Program-made: the position numbers and the translations under genes
Part shown: positions 9,091 to 19,499 of the stretch, in pieces
How the letters are laid out: every line of letters starts with the position of its first letter
Numbering within the stretch: the first letter of the stretch is position 1
DNA from: Bog-473 sp963766995
GTDB taxonomy: Bacteria; Actinomycetota; Acidimicrobiia; Acidimicrobiales; RAAP-2
Assembly (NCBI GenBank): GCA_963766995.1
Contig: CAVYCE010000002.1
Location: forward strand, 248,001-312,000
Direction: 5' to 3'
Length of the DNA stretch: 64,000 nt
Notes under the pieces: generated by a model
What the model was told of the DNA's origin: nothing
The model's database searches: none
The model's input: only the letters and a program-made list of their open reading frames with translations

Positions 9091-10406
9091 GAAATCGGGT
9101 TGGTTCCTTCGTTGATGTCGGTAGTGAAGACCGTGTCGGCCAGCAGAGAGTGCAACTCTGCCACCAGATCAGCCCGGGGCACGGCACGTTGGTCACCTTC
9201 AGTACGTAGCGGTCGGAAGCCCACCGTCCCGCTGGCCACCTCGTCGGCGCCCAGCACCAGAGCCACCAGTGCGCCGGAGCGGTCGGCCGACTTGATCTGC
9301 GACTTCATCGAACGGCCGTCGAAGGCACGATCGACCCGCAGTCCGGCCCGCCGCAGCTCGGCCGTGAGCGTGACGGCTGCCTCCCCGCCGGTGAGGTCGA
9401 TGACATAGGCGTGCAGGGGCGGTGCGACGGTCGGGAACACACCCTCGGCGTCGCAGGCAATGAGGAGGCGCTCGAGGCCCAGTCCGAAGCCGATCCCCGG
9501 GGTGGGCTGGCCACCCAGCATCTCCACCAAGCCGTCGTACCGACCACCGCCACCGACGGCATTCTGGGCCGCGTCGATGGCACCTGAGGCGAACTCGAAG
9601 GTAGTTCGGGTGTAGTAGTCGAACCCGCGCACCAGCCGGTGATCGATCTCGTAGGGCACGCCGAGCGCCTGGAGGTCGGCTCGGACCCGGGCGAAATGTT
9701 CGGCACATGGATCACAGAGGTGGTCGAGGAAGTGCGGCGCATCAGCCGTGGCGGCACGGCACTGATCCGTTTTGCAATCGAGCACCCGCAACGGATTCTC
9801 GACGTATCGGACGGCATGGGCGTCGCACATTTCGTCCTTGTGGCCGTCGAGGAACGTGCGCAGCAGGTCGAGATAGCCCGGGCGGCAGGTGCCGTCACCC
9901 ATGGAATGCAGCTTGAGGGTGACGTCCCGAAGCCCGAGGGAAGCGAAGAAGTCGTGGGCCAGGGAGATGACTTCAGCGTCCAGGTCGGCATCGGTAGGCC
10001 CCAGCGCCTCCACGCCCAGCTGGAAGTGCTGGCGATAGCGGCCCTGCTGCGGCCGCTCGTGGCGAAACGACGGCGCCACGTACCACGCCTTCCAGGGCGG
10101 CACGGGGTGGTGTTGCACGAAAGAACGCACGATTGACGCCGTCCCCTCGGGCCGCAGCGCCATGGTCTGGCCGTCGCGATCAACGAAGGTGTACATCTCC
10201 TTGCCGACCACATCGCTGCCCTCGCCGATGCCCCGATGGAAGATGCCGACGTGCTCGAGAATGGGGGTCACGGCCAAGCCGTACCCAGCGCTCTCCACTA
10301 AGCGGGCGAAGCGAGCCACCGCCTGTTCCCATCGCGCCGATTCCGGCCACAGCACGTCATGCATCCCCTTGGGGGACTGGGCGCGCGCGTCTGGCGTTGC
10401 CGTCAC
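9087..10406 (-). CDS. hisS: Histidyl-tRNA synthetase
   Basis: Class II HisRS that charges tRNA-His. The product begins near TPDARAQSPKGMHDVLW. ALRPEGTASIVR (motif 2) lies near residue 75, the HisA-type motif LVRGFDYYTRTTFEF near 255, GGGGRYDGLVEMLGG near 280 and motif 3 GFGLGLERLL near 300. The anticodon-binding domain follows. I place the start at the GTG at 10406, just behind a strong GGGGAAGAG ribosome-binding site, although the frame is open to 10466 and would overlap rel. The stop overlaps aspS as ATGA. Confidence 0.95.
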   Translation of the reverse strand: MTATPDARAQSPKGMHDVLWPESARWEQAVARFARLVESAGYGLAVTPILEHVGIFHRGIGEGSDVVGKEMYTFVDRDGQTMALRPEGTASIVRSFVQHHPVPPWKAWYVAPSFRHERPQQGRYRQHFQLGVEALGPTDADLDAEVISLAHDFFASLGLRDVTLKLHSMGDGTCRPGYLDLLRTFLDGHKDEMCDAHAVRYVENPLRVLDCKTDQCRAATADAPHFLDHLCDPCAEHFARVRADLQALGVPYEIDHRLVRGFDYYTRTTFEFASGAIDAAQNAVGGGGRYDGLVEMLGGQPTPGIGFGLGLERLLIACDAEGVFPTVAPPLHAYVIDLTGGEAAVTLTAELRRAGLRVDRAFDGRSMKSQIKSADRSGALVALVLGADEVASGTVGFRPLRTEGDQRAVPRADLVAELHSLLADTVFTTDINEGTNPIS

Positions 10407-10422
10407 CGGCTCTTCCCCATGG

Positions 10423-12645
10423 TCAGGTCTTCTTGCCGGGAAGTTGGCGGTAGGCGTCGAACACACCGTCGAGGTGCTTCAGCGCGCTGATGAGCGATTG
10501 CAAATGTGTGGGGTCGGCCAATTCCACGTCAAAGGCCATGCGGCTGACCCGGTCCGGCGTGGTAGCGGTGCGGGCGGCCACAATGTTGAGGTGGTGCTCG
10601 GACACCACCCGGCTGACATCGGCCAGCAAGCGAGATCGGTCGAAGGCCTGCACTTCAATTGTGGCGATGAAGACGCCGTCGCTGCCGCGATCCCACTCCA
10701 CCTCAATCAGGCGTTCTTTGGAACGGTCGGCCAGCGCCGTGGCGTTGGCGCAATCGGCCCGGTGCACCGAGACGCCTCGACCTTGGGTGACGAAGCCGAT
10801 GATCTGGTCGCCAGGCACCGGAGTACAGCAGCGAGCCAAGTGGATCATGACGTCGTCCAGGCCCTCGACATAGACGCCAGCACCGGTGCGTCGGCCTTGC
10901 CTGGGGCTACGAATGCCGCGGATAGCCGTGGTCGGCAGCTGCTCGTCGTCGCCGCCGCGCAGAGCACGACCCAAGCGCTGCACGATGGACTGGGCCGAGA
11001 CCTGATTCTCACCGACCGACGCATAGAGCGCTTCGAGGTCGGTCAAGTTCATCGACTCGGCCACCTCAATCATGGAGGCCGACCCCAACAACTTGTGCAC
11101 CGGCAGCCCGTCACGTCGCAGCGCTCGCGACAGTTCCTCACGCCCGTTCTCTATGGCGTCCTCGCGCCGCTCCCGACTGAACCACTGGCGGATTTTGTTG
11201 CGGGCACGGGTGGAGGCGACGATCTGAAGCCAGTCCCGCGAGGGGCCGGCCGAAGGAGATTTGGAAGTAAAGATCTCCACCGTGTCCGCTGAGGACAGGT
11301 GGGTCTCCAGCGGCACCAGCCGACCGTTGACCCGGGCCCCGATGCAACGGTGGCCCACTTCAGTGTGGATGACGTAGGCGAAATCCACCGGCGTGGAGTC
11401 GGCGGGCAAGGCGATGACCTTGCCCTTTGGCGTGAAGACATAGACCTCGTCCTGTTCCAGGTCGAGCTTGAGCGCGGCGAGGAACTCGATGGGGTCGTCG
11501 GTTTGGCGGTCGACGTCGGCGATGCGCTGCATCCACGCCATCTCCGAGGACGAATCCTCTTTCTCCTTATAACCCCAGTGCGCCGCGATCCCGTACTCGG
11601 CCCGGTGGTGCATCTCGGTGGTGCGGATCTGCACTTCAATGGGCTTGCCTTCGAGCCCGATCACCGTGGTGTGCAACGACTGGTACATGTTGAACTTGGG
11701 CGTATTGATGTAGTCCTTGAAACGCCCTTGCACCGGTGCCCAAATGGCATGAATGGCTCCGAGAGCGGCCCAGCAATCTTTCTCGCTGGTGACGACGACG
11801 CGGATGGCCACCAGGTCGTTGATGTCGTCGAACTCCTTGCCCCGAACGACCATTTTCTCGTAAATGCTCCATAGGTGCTTCGGTCGCCCGGTGACGTCGG
11901 CCTCGACGCCCATGCCCTCCAGGCGTTCCCGCACCCGTTCCAGGACGCGCTCGAGATACTCCTCACGCTGTGGTGCCCGGGACGCCACCATCTGTTCAAT
12001 CTCGGCGTAGCGCTTGGGGTGCAATGTCGCGAAGGAAAGGTCCTCGAGCTGCCAGCGCACCTGCTGCACGCCGAGACGATGAGCCAGTGGTGCGTACACA
12101 TCGAACGTCTCTTGGGCCGTGCGCCGCTGCTTCCATTCCGGCATGACGGCCAAGGTGCGCATGTTGTGCAGACGGTCGGCCAGCTTGATCAGCAGCACCC
12201 GCCAGTCCTCCGCCATGGCCACGAGCATCTTGCGGATGGTGGCGGCCTGTTGGGCTTCCTTGGAGTCGAATTGGAGGCGATCGAGCTTGGTGACACCGTC
12301 GACCACCTTGGCCACCACTGGGCCGAACGCCTTCTCTATGGCCTCCAGTGACAGACCGGTGTCTTCGACGGCATCGTGCAGGATGGCGGCGGCCACTGTG
12401 GGCGCATCGAGCCCCAGCTCGGCCACAATGGTGGCGACGGCGATGGGGTGCGTGATGTATGGCTCGCCCGAACGCCGGAACTGGCCTTCGTGGGCGGAGA
12501 GTGCAGTGCGACCGGCCTCGAGGATGATGGCGGCGTCCTCGTCGGGATGGTGCCGGGTGAACTCGTCCAGCAGCGGCGCCATCATGTCTCTGAACGCGCG
12601 CTCTCCCTCGCTGAGAGCGGGAGTCACCCGAGTCAGGGTCACCAT
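10423..12645 (-). CDS. rel: Bifunctional (p)ppGpp synthetase/hydrolase Rel
   Basis: A 740-residue long RSH protein controlling the stringent response. The N-terminal HD hydrolase domain has ILHDAVEDTG near residue 88 and LIKLADRLHNMRTL near 155, so the hydrolase looks intact. The synthetase domain (about 230-345) includes RVVVTSEKDCWAALG and KDYINTPKFNMYQSLHT. A TGS domain follows near 390-450 (VYVFTPKGKVIALP), then the helical/zinc-finger region (ARCCTPVPGD) and a C-terminal ACT domain (about 660-735). It makes ppGpp on idle ribosomes and degrades it otherwise. It lies between secF and hisS; the apt gene often found before rel is absent. Confidence 0.96.
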   Translation of the reverse strand: MVTLTRVTPALSEGERAFRDMMAPLLDEFTRHHPDEDAAIILEAGRTALSAHEGQFRRSGEPYITHPIAVATIVAELGLDAPTVAAAILHDAVEDTGLSLEAIEKAFGPVVAKVVDGVTKLDRLQFDSKEAQQAATIRKMLVAMAEDWRVLLIKLADRLHNMRTLAVMPEWKQRRTAQETFDVYAPLAHRLGVQQVRWQLEDLSFATLHPKRYAEIEQMVASRAPQREEYLERVLERVRERLEGMGVEADVTGRPKHLWSIYEKMVVRGKEFDDINDLVAIRVVVTSEKDCWAALGAIHAIWAPVQGRFKDYINTPKFNMYQSLHTTVIGLEGKPIEVQIRTTEMHHRAEYGIAAHWGYKEKEDSSSEMAWMQRIADVDRQTDDPIEFLAALKLDLEQDEVYVFTPKGKVIALPADSTPVDFAYVIHTEVGHRCIGARVNGRLVPLETHLSSADTVEIFTSKSPSAGPSRDWLQIVASTRARNKIRQWFSRERREDAIENGREELSRALRRDGLPVHKLLGSASMIEVAESMNLTDLEALYASVGENQVSAQSIVQRLGRALRGGDDEQLPTTAIRGIRSPRQGRRTGAGVYVEGLDDVMIHLARCCTPVPGDQIIGFVTQGRGVSVHRADCANATALADRSKERLIEVEWDRGSDGVFIATIEVQAFDRSRLLADVSRVVSEHHLNIVAARTATTPDRVSRMAFDVELADPTHLQSLISALKHLDGVFDAYRQLPGKKT

Positions 12646-12692
12646 CTACTTAGGCTACCCGAACAGGATCGAGATCCTGGTCACGGCCCTAC

Positions 12693-14190
12693 TTAACGCC
12701 GCTTTCGCCCCTTGCCCTTGCCCGTGCGGGGCCGTGGAGTCTGGGTCCCGCCGGCGTTGCCTCCGGCTGGGCGATCCAACACCCCGGTACCCGAGCCCGG
12801 ACGAATGGGACCGCTACGACCGGTCGAGCTGCTGCGCCCACCCTGTTGCCCGCCGGCGGCGATGCTCATTTGCGTGGTCATGGCCGCCGCATCAGCGGCC
12901 GACATGGAGCCGACCCGGTCGCCCCTGGTGGCCAGTCGGCGCTCGATGTCCTGCCAGCGCTGCTCCCGGCCCTTGAACATGGACAGCAGTGGCGCCGCAA
13001 TGAAGATGGACGAATAGGCCCCGCTGAGGAGACCGACGAAGAGGGCCAGGCCGTATTCCTGCAAGGTCGAGGCACCGAGCAGCTGAGCGCCGACCAGGAG
13101 CACGGCCAGCACCGGCAGGATGGCCACCAACGACGTGTTGATGGACCGGGCCAGGGTCTGGTTCATCGACAGATTGATCAGCTGGGTGTAGTTCATGCGA
13201 CCCGTCGAACCGATGTTCTTGGTGTTGTCGCGCACGCGGTCGAACACCACCACGGTGTCGTAGAGCGAGTAACCGAGGATGGTGAGGATGGCGACAACGG
13301 TGTCCGGCGTCACCTGGAAGTTGAACAGTGAGTAGACGCCAACCGCCACCAACACGTCGTGCACCATGGCGATAAAGGCCGCGCCGGCCATTTTCGGCTC
13401 GAAGCGAATGCTGATGTAGATGGCCACCACAATGAAGAAGATGATGAGGGCCTCGATGGCCTTGTCGGTGATCTGACCACCCCACGTCGGTCCCACGGTC
13501 TGCTTGTTGTTCTCGACGTTTTCCTTGCTGGTGTTCGTCAGCTTGGCCAGCGCCTCTTCGACTTTCTTCTCCTCAGTCGCCTGACCCGAAGCCGACAGCT
13601 TGTTCAGGTCGGCCTGCACGTTGAGTTGTTGCGCCGAGCCGTGGCCCAGCAACTCGACCACAGGCTGCGTGAGCCCGGCCGATGCCATGGCATTGACCGC
13701 CTGCACCTGGGTGATACCCGGTGCCTTGACTGTCCACTCCACGCCGCCCTTGAACTCAATGCCCGAGGTTCAGCCCGCCTCGCAGGATGATGGAGATGAT
13801 GCCGGCCACGATGATGAGACTCGACAGGGTGAACCAGGTGCGGCGGCGACCGACGAAATCGAATCGGGTCTCTCCTCGGTAGAGGCGCGCCAACGGACCG
13901 TGTGGCTTGGGCTCTCCCCCGTCGCGAGGAGGCCGGGGGGTGCGGGGCGGCCGACCCCTCCCCAGCAGGTTCTTGGCGGCGGCGTCCACGTCGCCGTACT
14001 CCGTGTCGTCGAGATCCTCTTCGTCGAGGTCCGTGTCGTCGAGATCCGTCTCGTCGAATTCGGTGGCGTCAACATCGGCCGCAATCTCGTCGTCGGTGTC
14101 GACCTCATCGGCGGGTGCCGCCTCATCTGCTGGCCCCTTGTTGGCCGCCGAGCCGGGCCGGATGATCCTGTCGCCGGAGGGTGCGCTCAC
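12693..14190 (-). CDS. secF: Protein translocase subunit SecF, with one frameshift
   Basis: SecF works with SecD and YajC to drive late steps of Sec export. The N-terminal frame (14190-13756) has an unusually long acidic cytoplasmic tail rich in Asp/Glu/Thr (about 20-90), then TM1 and RGGLNLG. The product then continues in another frame with EFKGGVEWTVKAPG. The break is an extra C in a CCC run at 13762-13764; removing it restores the family motif NLGIEFKGG. TM2-TM6 follow, with the conserved LGYSLYDTVVVFDRVRDN, and a Gly/Arg-rich basic tail ends the protein. The GTG start overlaps the secD stop (GTGA). Confidence 0.92.
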
Positions 14191-16004
14191 TTGCCTGCTC
14201 CCATTGGTGCGATGTCGGGACCGGACGACGATATGGCCAGCCCTCGAGCAATACCGAAGCGGCCGCCTTCATTGCCACCCAGACGGTCGCTGCGGCCAAG
14301 GAGGATGACGAGCGGTCGGGTGTAGAACCAGGTGACCGCCATGTCCATGATGGTTGAGAGGCCGAGGAAGAAGGCGAATCCCTTCACGTCACCGACGGCC
14401 ACGAGGTAGAGCACCACGGCCGCCAGCAGTGAGACGAAGTCAGCTGCCCACACCGTGCGCCAAGCGCTCTTGAAGCCGCGGTCCACCGAAGTACGGATAG
14501 ATCGGCCCGATCTCGTCTCGTCTTTTAATCGTTCGAAATAAACGATGTACGAGTCGACGGTGATACCGATGGACACAATAAGGCCCGTAATTCCCGCCAG
14601 GTCGAAGCTCGGACTAAAGGTTGTATGGCCGAGCGACGAAATGATGGCCCACAGCATCCCGGCCGTGATCACCAACCCGGAGATGACGACCAAACCCAAG
14701 GCCCGGTAATAGAGCAGTACGTAGAGCAACACCAGAGCCAAGCCGACGACTCCGGCGCCCAGACCGGCCTTGAGGGCCGACTTCCCCAATGTGGGTGAGA
14801 CCGTCTGCGTGGTCAGCTGCTTCAACGTGACGGGCAGTGAACCGAACTGCAGCGCGATGGCCAACGACTGGGCCGACGCCTGGGTAAAGCTGCCGGAAAT
14901 CTGCACCTGCCCGTCAAAAGACGTCCATGTACTGGCATTGGGTTGGGTGATTGGCGCCGATTGCACCACACCGTCCAGCTCAATCCCGATGATCTCGTGG
15001 AAGTACTTCTGGGTCATGGTGTCCCAGCCCGTGGAACCGGCGCTGGTCAGTGCGATGTTGACGACCCATTGACCAGTCTGATTGATCTGGGCCGTGGCCG
15101 TCTTCACGATGGTGCCCGACAGCTCGGCCGGCCCTTCCAAGTAGCGAATGCTGTTACTCCCAAGGCCACCTTCCAGCACGGTGGCGCTGGGGTTATCGGT
15201 CTTGGTGGTGGGATAGACCTCCAAGTCATCGTCGGGTTGGACGTCGTACTGCACACCGTTGGTGTCGCTGGGCGAACCCACCAGGTTGGTGGTCACCAGC
15301 TGGTTGGCCGCAGGGCAGGACGTGGGCAGCGGGCCTGGATTCAACGACAGTGCCGGCTTGCTCGACTTCTTGGCCGGCGTCGTGGTCGAGGTGGTCGTGG
15401 CCGGCGTCGTGGTCGAGGTGGTGCTCAATGCGTGGAACGCCGTCAACTGGTATGCCGAGCTGGACGCGCCGCCCGAGCCCGTGTGAAAGACGTCGGCACT
15501 TTGCTTGGCCGTCGTCGTGGTCACCGACGAATTTTTTGGTGCGGTTGTGGTGGTGGTGCTCTTGGACTTGGCCTGCTGCTTGGCCTCGTCTTTCTCCAGC
15601 ACCTGTTCGGACACGTAGGGCGGGGCGTAACAGAGCACGGGACGGAAGTAGAGCCGTGCGGTCTGCCCGATGGTGGCCAGCACTTGGGCTGCGTCCTTCA
15701 CGCCCGGGATAGAGACAGCGATCTGGTTGTTGCCCGACGTGTTGACCTCAGCCCCCGACACACCCAGTCCGTTGACTCGGTTGTTGAGGATGTTCACCGT
15801 CTCAGCTAATTCGGACGCTGGGACCTTGTGGCTGGTCTTGTAGACGACGGCCAATCCCCCATCGAGGTCGAGGCCCAGTCGCGGTGACCACTTGGCCGCG
15901 AAGACGGCACCGAACGATCCGAGTGCGATCACCACGACGACCAGCACGCTGACTAAGAGATTCCGCCGCTGCCGCTTGGCCACGCGGTTTGATGCAGGAC
16001 TCAC
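14187..16004 (-). CDS. secD: Protein translocase subunit SecD
   Basis: A 605-residue SecD with TM1 near residues 15-35 followed by SPRLGLDLDGGL, the family D1 motif. The periplasmic P1 region contains a long Thr/Ser-rich low-complexity insertion (about 150-225, with STTTTTAP and TTSTTTPA stretches), typical of actinobacterial SecD but variable. Five C-terminal TMs span about 420-575, including the conserved GITVDSYIVYFERLKDE. The GTG start at 16004 overlaps the yajC stop (GTGA) and the stop overlaps secF (GTGA), so the three subunits are translationally coupled. Confidence 0.96.
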   Translation of the reverse strand: MSPASNRVAKRQRRNLLVSVLVVVVIALGSFGAVFAAKWSPRLGLDLDGGLAVVYKTSHKVPASELAETVNILNNRVNGLGVSGAEVNTSGNNQIAVSIPGVKDAAQVLATIGQTARLYFRPVLCYAPPYVSEQVLEKDEAKQQAKSKSTTTTTAPKNSSVTTTTAKQSADVFHTGSGGASSSAYQLTAFHALSTTSTTTPATTTSTTTPAKKSSKPALSLNPGPLPTSCPAANQLVTTNLVGSPSDTNGVQYDVQPDDDLEVYPTTKTDNPSATVLEGGLGSNSIRYLEGPAELSGTIVKTATAQINQTGQWVVNIALTSAGSTGWDTMTQKYFHEIIGIELDGVVQSAPITQPNASTWTSFDGQVQISGSFTQASAQSLAIALQFGSLPVTLKQLTTQTVSPTLGKSALKAGLGAGVVGLALVLLYVLLYYRALGLVVISGLVITAGMLWAIISSLGHTTFSPSFDLAGITGLIVSIGITVDSYIVYFERLKDETRSGRSIRTSVDRGFKSAWRTVWAADFVSLLAAVVLYLVAVGDVKGFAFFLGLSTIMDMAVTWFYTRPLVILLGRSDRLGGNEGGRFGIARGLAISSSGPDIAPMGAGK

Positions 16005-16455
16005 GCCCCTTCCGCCTCCGGGTCATGTTCATCGGTGGCAGCACCGGGATCGTTCGCCACCTCCGAAGAAGATCCGGCTCCATCCACTTCCACATCGGCA
16101 ATGCGCTCGATCTTGCGAGCGATGGCCTGACGGACGAAGACGATACGGGTGGGCTGGGCCCCATCGAGGTTGCCGTCGGTGCCGAGAGCGCCGGTGAGCA
16201 GGGTGTAACGGTCGCCGTGAATTTCCAGCACGGTGCCGATGACGCCGCCGATGGTCTGCACCTCGTCGCCCACCTCAATCTCGCTCCCTGCGTTGGCCCG
16301 GGCCGCGCGCAGCCTTGCCTGCTGGGGCTTGAGAAAGAGGAAGTAGCCACCAAGGGCGACCCCGATGACCAGCAGGACCAGGACGGGCACAATGCTGCCC
16401 GACGTCTTCTTGGCTGCGGCGGCAACACATTGAGCAGGGCGGGCAATTGCGTCAT
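16001..16455 (-). CDS. yajC: Preprotein translocase subunit YajC, probable frameshift near the start
   Basis: Small accessory subunit of SecDF. The unambiguous frame (16390-16001) holds a TM helix, KPQQARLRA, and the YajC core EIEVGDEVQTIGGVIGTV, then an acidic tail. Upstream, an ATG at 16455 follows a good GAAGGA site and encodes MTQLPALLNVL, but that frame leaves the family sequence after about 11 codons. Adding one G near 16422 joins it to AAAKKTSGSIVPVLVLL of the main frame, which suggests a lost base. Alternatively a GTG at 16390 is the true start, which would put the TM at the very N-terminus. The stop overlaps secD. Confidence 0.82.
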
Positions 16456-16984
16456 GAGAGATCCTTCAGCCGGGTGGCAGGTGCGAAGCGACACCCTAGT
16501 GCCTGCGTACGCATGATCCCGGACGGTCCTGGACCCGCCTCTGACTGGTCCCCGGGCAGCGCAGAGGGTGGCGTTTGCGGTCGCCTCCCGGCGGGGATAA
16601 CGGAGCAGGAGCCCGGATATGGCGAAATAAGTCACAGGGAATGCAAAGAATTTTTTTGTGCAACCAAACGGCAACCTTGGTGCGCCGGATCCTGCACCAT
16701 CGGTCCTGCACTATGTCCCTACCAGCAACACAGCACCCACAACGTGCTGGTCGCCCGGAGGGGGGTGACCAGAACTCGGGCCCAATTGAGGGGACGGGAC
16801 TCCGGGTCGGCACCGATGGGTCGAGGTAAGTGAGAGGTACGTCGGTCGGGAACGAGTCGCCAGCGGCAGGAGGAATCCTGGGGGAACCGCTGGTGGTTGA
16901 CCGGTGCACCTCTGCTCCTCCAGACTGTGTGAGCCGGTCCCAGACCATACGGTGCAGCGCATTGTCCCAGTACAGTGGACACTT
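16456..16984. other. 529-bp intergenic region between divergent yajC and response regulator
   Basis: I find no convincing coding frame, tRNA or known riboswitch here. It must hold the promoters for the yajC-secD-secF string (minus) and the two-component pair (plus). Visible features are an AT-rich patch with seven T at 16651-16657, a small hairpin (CAGCAC at 16731-16736 with GTGCTG at 16744-16749, 7-nt loop), and a possible -10 TACAGT at 16971-16976 that would place transcription at the GTG start of the regulator. A long leader or small RNA is possible. Confidence 0.4.
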
Positions 16985-17687
16985 GTGCGAGACGGCCAAA
17001 TTTCCGTCCTGGTCATCGAGGACGAAGCAGGACATCCGCCAGCTCTTGAAGACCATGCTCGAACGCGAGGGTTTCGATGTCGACCGAGGCCTCACAAGGG
17101 CCGAGATGGCGTCCGTCTCTTCCACCAGAAGCATCCCGACATCGTCATCCTCGACGTTGGCCTGCCTGACCTGGACGGGTGGCAGGTGCTCGAACGCATC
17201 CGGGACATGAGTGACGTGCCCGTGCTGATGCTGACCGCCATGTCGGCCGAGCGGGACAAGGTGCGGGGCCTCAACGCCGGGGCCGACGACTACCTCACCA
17301 AGCCCTTCAGTCGGGTCGAACTGCTGGCCCGCGTGCAGGCCATCAGCCGCCGCCAGGTCCAGCGCAACGATCCGGTGACCACGTTCGAGGACGGTCAGGT
17401 CCACGTCGACTTCGCCCACCAAGAAGTCACCATCGACGGGACGGCCGTCGTGCTCACGCCTACTGAGTACCGGCTGCTGGCCACATTGGTCCGCCACCAG
17501 GGCCAGGTGCTCTCCTCCGATCAGCTAATTGAGCTGGCCTGGGACGATCCCAGTGGCCTGGCCCCCTCCCGCGTGAAATACGCCGTCCTGCGCCTGCGTC
17601 GCAAGCTGGGATGGGAGCGAGCAGGACGAGGGTCCAATCGAAACCGTGCGCGGTTTCGGCTATCGATATAGAGCTCGGGGCAAATGA
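16985..17687 (+). CDS. OmpR/PhoB-family response regulator, broken by several single-base shifts
   Basis: The receiver starts VLVIEDE and contains the phosphoacceptor in IVILDVGLPDLDGW, the Thr in MLTAM and the Lys in LTKPF. The C-terminal winged helix has LTPTEYRLLATLVRHQGQVLS and KYAVLRLRRKLGW. Between VLVIEDE and RDGVRLF the family sequence (QDIRQLLKTMLEREGFDVD) is in another frame, and the expected end PIETVRGFGYRYR is also shifted. Removing one base near 17026, two near 17088-17099 and one near 17624 yields about 232 residues ending at 17687. There the stop overlaps the kinase ATG (ATGA), good support for the repair. The GTG start looks leaderless. Confidence 0.85.
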
Positions 17688-19480
17688 GTTCCACTCCGAC
17701 CCCACTCCATTCGGTGGAGCAGTCGGAGCTCACCGAACAGGCGCCCTCGTTCCCGCCTGGCTTCTACGGCTCCGCCCAAGTGCGGCTCCCCCTGTTCGCC
17801 TTGGTGGCGGTAGGCACCGTGCTGATTGGGCTGATTCCGTTCCCTCACGGCGCCCGCCACGAAATCGTCATTGCCGGGATCCTCTTCTTCGCCCTTATTT
17901 CGGCGGCGTTCTTATTGCCTTGGGACCGGCTGCCGGAATGGGCTTGGCTGCTTGTGCCGGTGGGCTACATGGCCGTCATCGCCATCATCCGCGATGCCCA
18001 GGGAGGGCACACCTCTGGGCTGGTGATCGTCTATCTCCTGCCCATTGTCTGGCTTGCGCTCTATGGCCGGCGAAGTCACCTCATTGTCGGGCTGTTCTTC
18101 ATGGACTTGGCCCTCCTCGTGCCCCTCATCGTCGTCCGCGGACCCAAATACCCGTCGTCAGATTGGCGCCAAGTGGTCGTCATGGCCGCTGTCACCACGC
18201 TGGTGTCGCTCACCGTCTCGGCCATGGTGTCTCGTGACCGGGCCTATGTGACCGACTTGGCTCAGCAATCCCGCTTGGCTCGTCGCAGTGCCGATGACGC
18301 CGGCAGCGCTCGCGACCGCTTGGAGACGCTGCTGCGGGCCGCCACGGGCAGCGCCATCATGGGCGTTGATCCCACTGGCACCGTGACCTTCTTCTCCGCG
18401 GGTGCCGAGCAGATGCTGGGTTACTCGGCCAGCGAAGTAGTGGGAACCAGGTCCATTGCTGATTTCATCGACCCGGCCCAGATCAATGAACGTCGCCAAA
18501 CTATTGATTCCATGCGAAGCGCACTGGCGCCGGCCGATGCCGAAGCGGTGTCCGAGGTGCCATGGACCGCCACCCGGCAGGACGGCCAGCAGCGTCGATG
18601 CGTCGTCAGGGTGCGAGCGTTACCCGGGGCGGGTGGCGCCGGAGCTGGATACGTCGTGGTGGCCATTGATGTGACCGAGCGCGAGGAGCTGGCCTCTGAG
18701 CGCGAACGTCTCTATGCCATCCAGAAAGAGGTCACGCAATCACTGGTGGAGCAGAACAACCGGTTGCGCGAGCTGACCCAAATGAAGGACGACGTGGTGG
18801 CCACCGTGTCCCATGAGTTGCGCACCCCCATCACTTCCATCCGCGGCTTTGTCGAGCTGCTGCTTGACGGCGTAGATACCTTCACCACCGATCAGACCCG
18901 CATGCTCCGAACCATCGACCGCAACTCCGAGCAACTCCAGCGTGTAGCCGAGGATTTGTTGGCCGATCCCGGCGGCGGTCATGGCTTGCGGGTGGCCTTT
19001 ACCGAGCTCGATCTGCATCATCTGGCCGAGGATGCCGTCGAGGCCTGCCAAACCTCTGCCACTACCGCCGGCGTCACCGTGGCGCTGACCGAGGGGACAG
19101 CCGTGCCGGTCTTCGGTGACGTCAACCGCCTGCATCAGTTGCTGGGCAATCTGCTCTCAAACGCCATCAAGTTCTCGCCGCGTCAGGGGCGGGTGCAGGT
19201 CGAAGTGGATTTGGTCGACAATTTCGCCCGGGTGCAGGTACACGACCAAGGTCCGGGCATTCCGGAGGAGGAGCGGGCCCAGCTCTTCGAACGTTTCTAC
19301 CGATTGGCCGCCGCCACCGAGATGGGCGTGCCCGGCACTGGCTTGGGCTTGGCCATCGCCAAATCGGTGGCCGAGGCCCACGAGGGCTTCGTCGACATCG
19401 TGGATTCTCCCAACTGGTCCACCACGTTTCGAGTCTTCCTACCGCTCCGTACGACGGCCTCGAGCACTCGCACCGCCTGA
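17684..19480 (+). CDS. Membrane sensor histidine kinase with PAS domain
   Basis: A 598-residue kinase, partner of the preceding regulator. Several TM helices span about 33-185, with no large extracytoplasmic domain, suggesting it senses within or near the membrane. A PAS domain follows (about 220-330, IMGVDPTGTVTFFSAGAEQMLGY), then a coiled linker, HisKA with the phosphoacceptor in VSHELRTPITS (about 383) and HATPase_c with N box LLGNLLSNAIKFSP, G1 DQGPGIP and G2 GTGLGLAIAKS. The input signal is unknown. It ends 19 bases before the convergent glycosyltransferase. Confidence 0.93.
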   Translation: MSSTPTPLHSVEQSELTEQAPSFPPGFYGSAQVRLPLFALVAVGTVLIGLIPFPHGARHEIVIAGILFFALISAAFLLPWDRLPEWAWLLVPVGYMAVIAIIRDAQGGHTSGLVIVYLLPIVWLALYGRRSHLIVGLFFMDLALLVPLIVVRGPKYPSSDWRQVVVMAAVTTLVSLTVSAMVSRDRAYVTDLAQQSRLARRSADDAGSARDRLETLLRAATGSAIMGVDPTGTVTFFSAGAEQMLGYSASEVVGTRSIADFIDPAQINERRQTIDSMRSALAPADAEAVSEVPWTATRQDGQQRRCVVRVRALPGAGGAGAGYVVVAIDVTEREELASERERLYAIQKEVTQSLVEQNNRLRELTQMKDDVVATVSHELRTPITSIRGFVELLLDGVDTFTTDQTRMLRTIDRNSEQLQRVAEDLLADPGGGHGLRVAFTELDLHHLAEDAVEACQTSATTAGVTVALTEGTAVPVFGDVNRLHQLLGNLLSNAIKFSPRQGRVQVEVDLVDNFARVQVHDQGPGIPEEERAQLFERFYRLAAATEMGVPGTGLGLAIAKSVAEAHEGFVDIVDSPNWSTTFRVFLPLRTTASSTRTA

Positions 19481-19499
19481 GCCGAAAATCCCTGTGCGG

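Noticed and set aside
12661..12680. Hairpin CAGGAT-CGAG-ATCCTG between rel and secF
   Set aside because: Short stem without a T run; not a convincing terminator or attenuator.
16640..16660. CACAGGGAA-like sequence recalling the c-di-GMP-I riboswitch
   Set aside because: The rest of the riboswitch core and tetraloop receptor pattern is absent and it lies on the wrong side for a clear target.
16496..17497. Long minus-strand frame (333 codons) opposite the response regulator
   Set aside because: It mirrors a real gene and shows no family motif; the plus-strand regulator with receiver and winged helix is the coding one.
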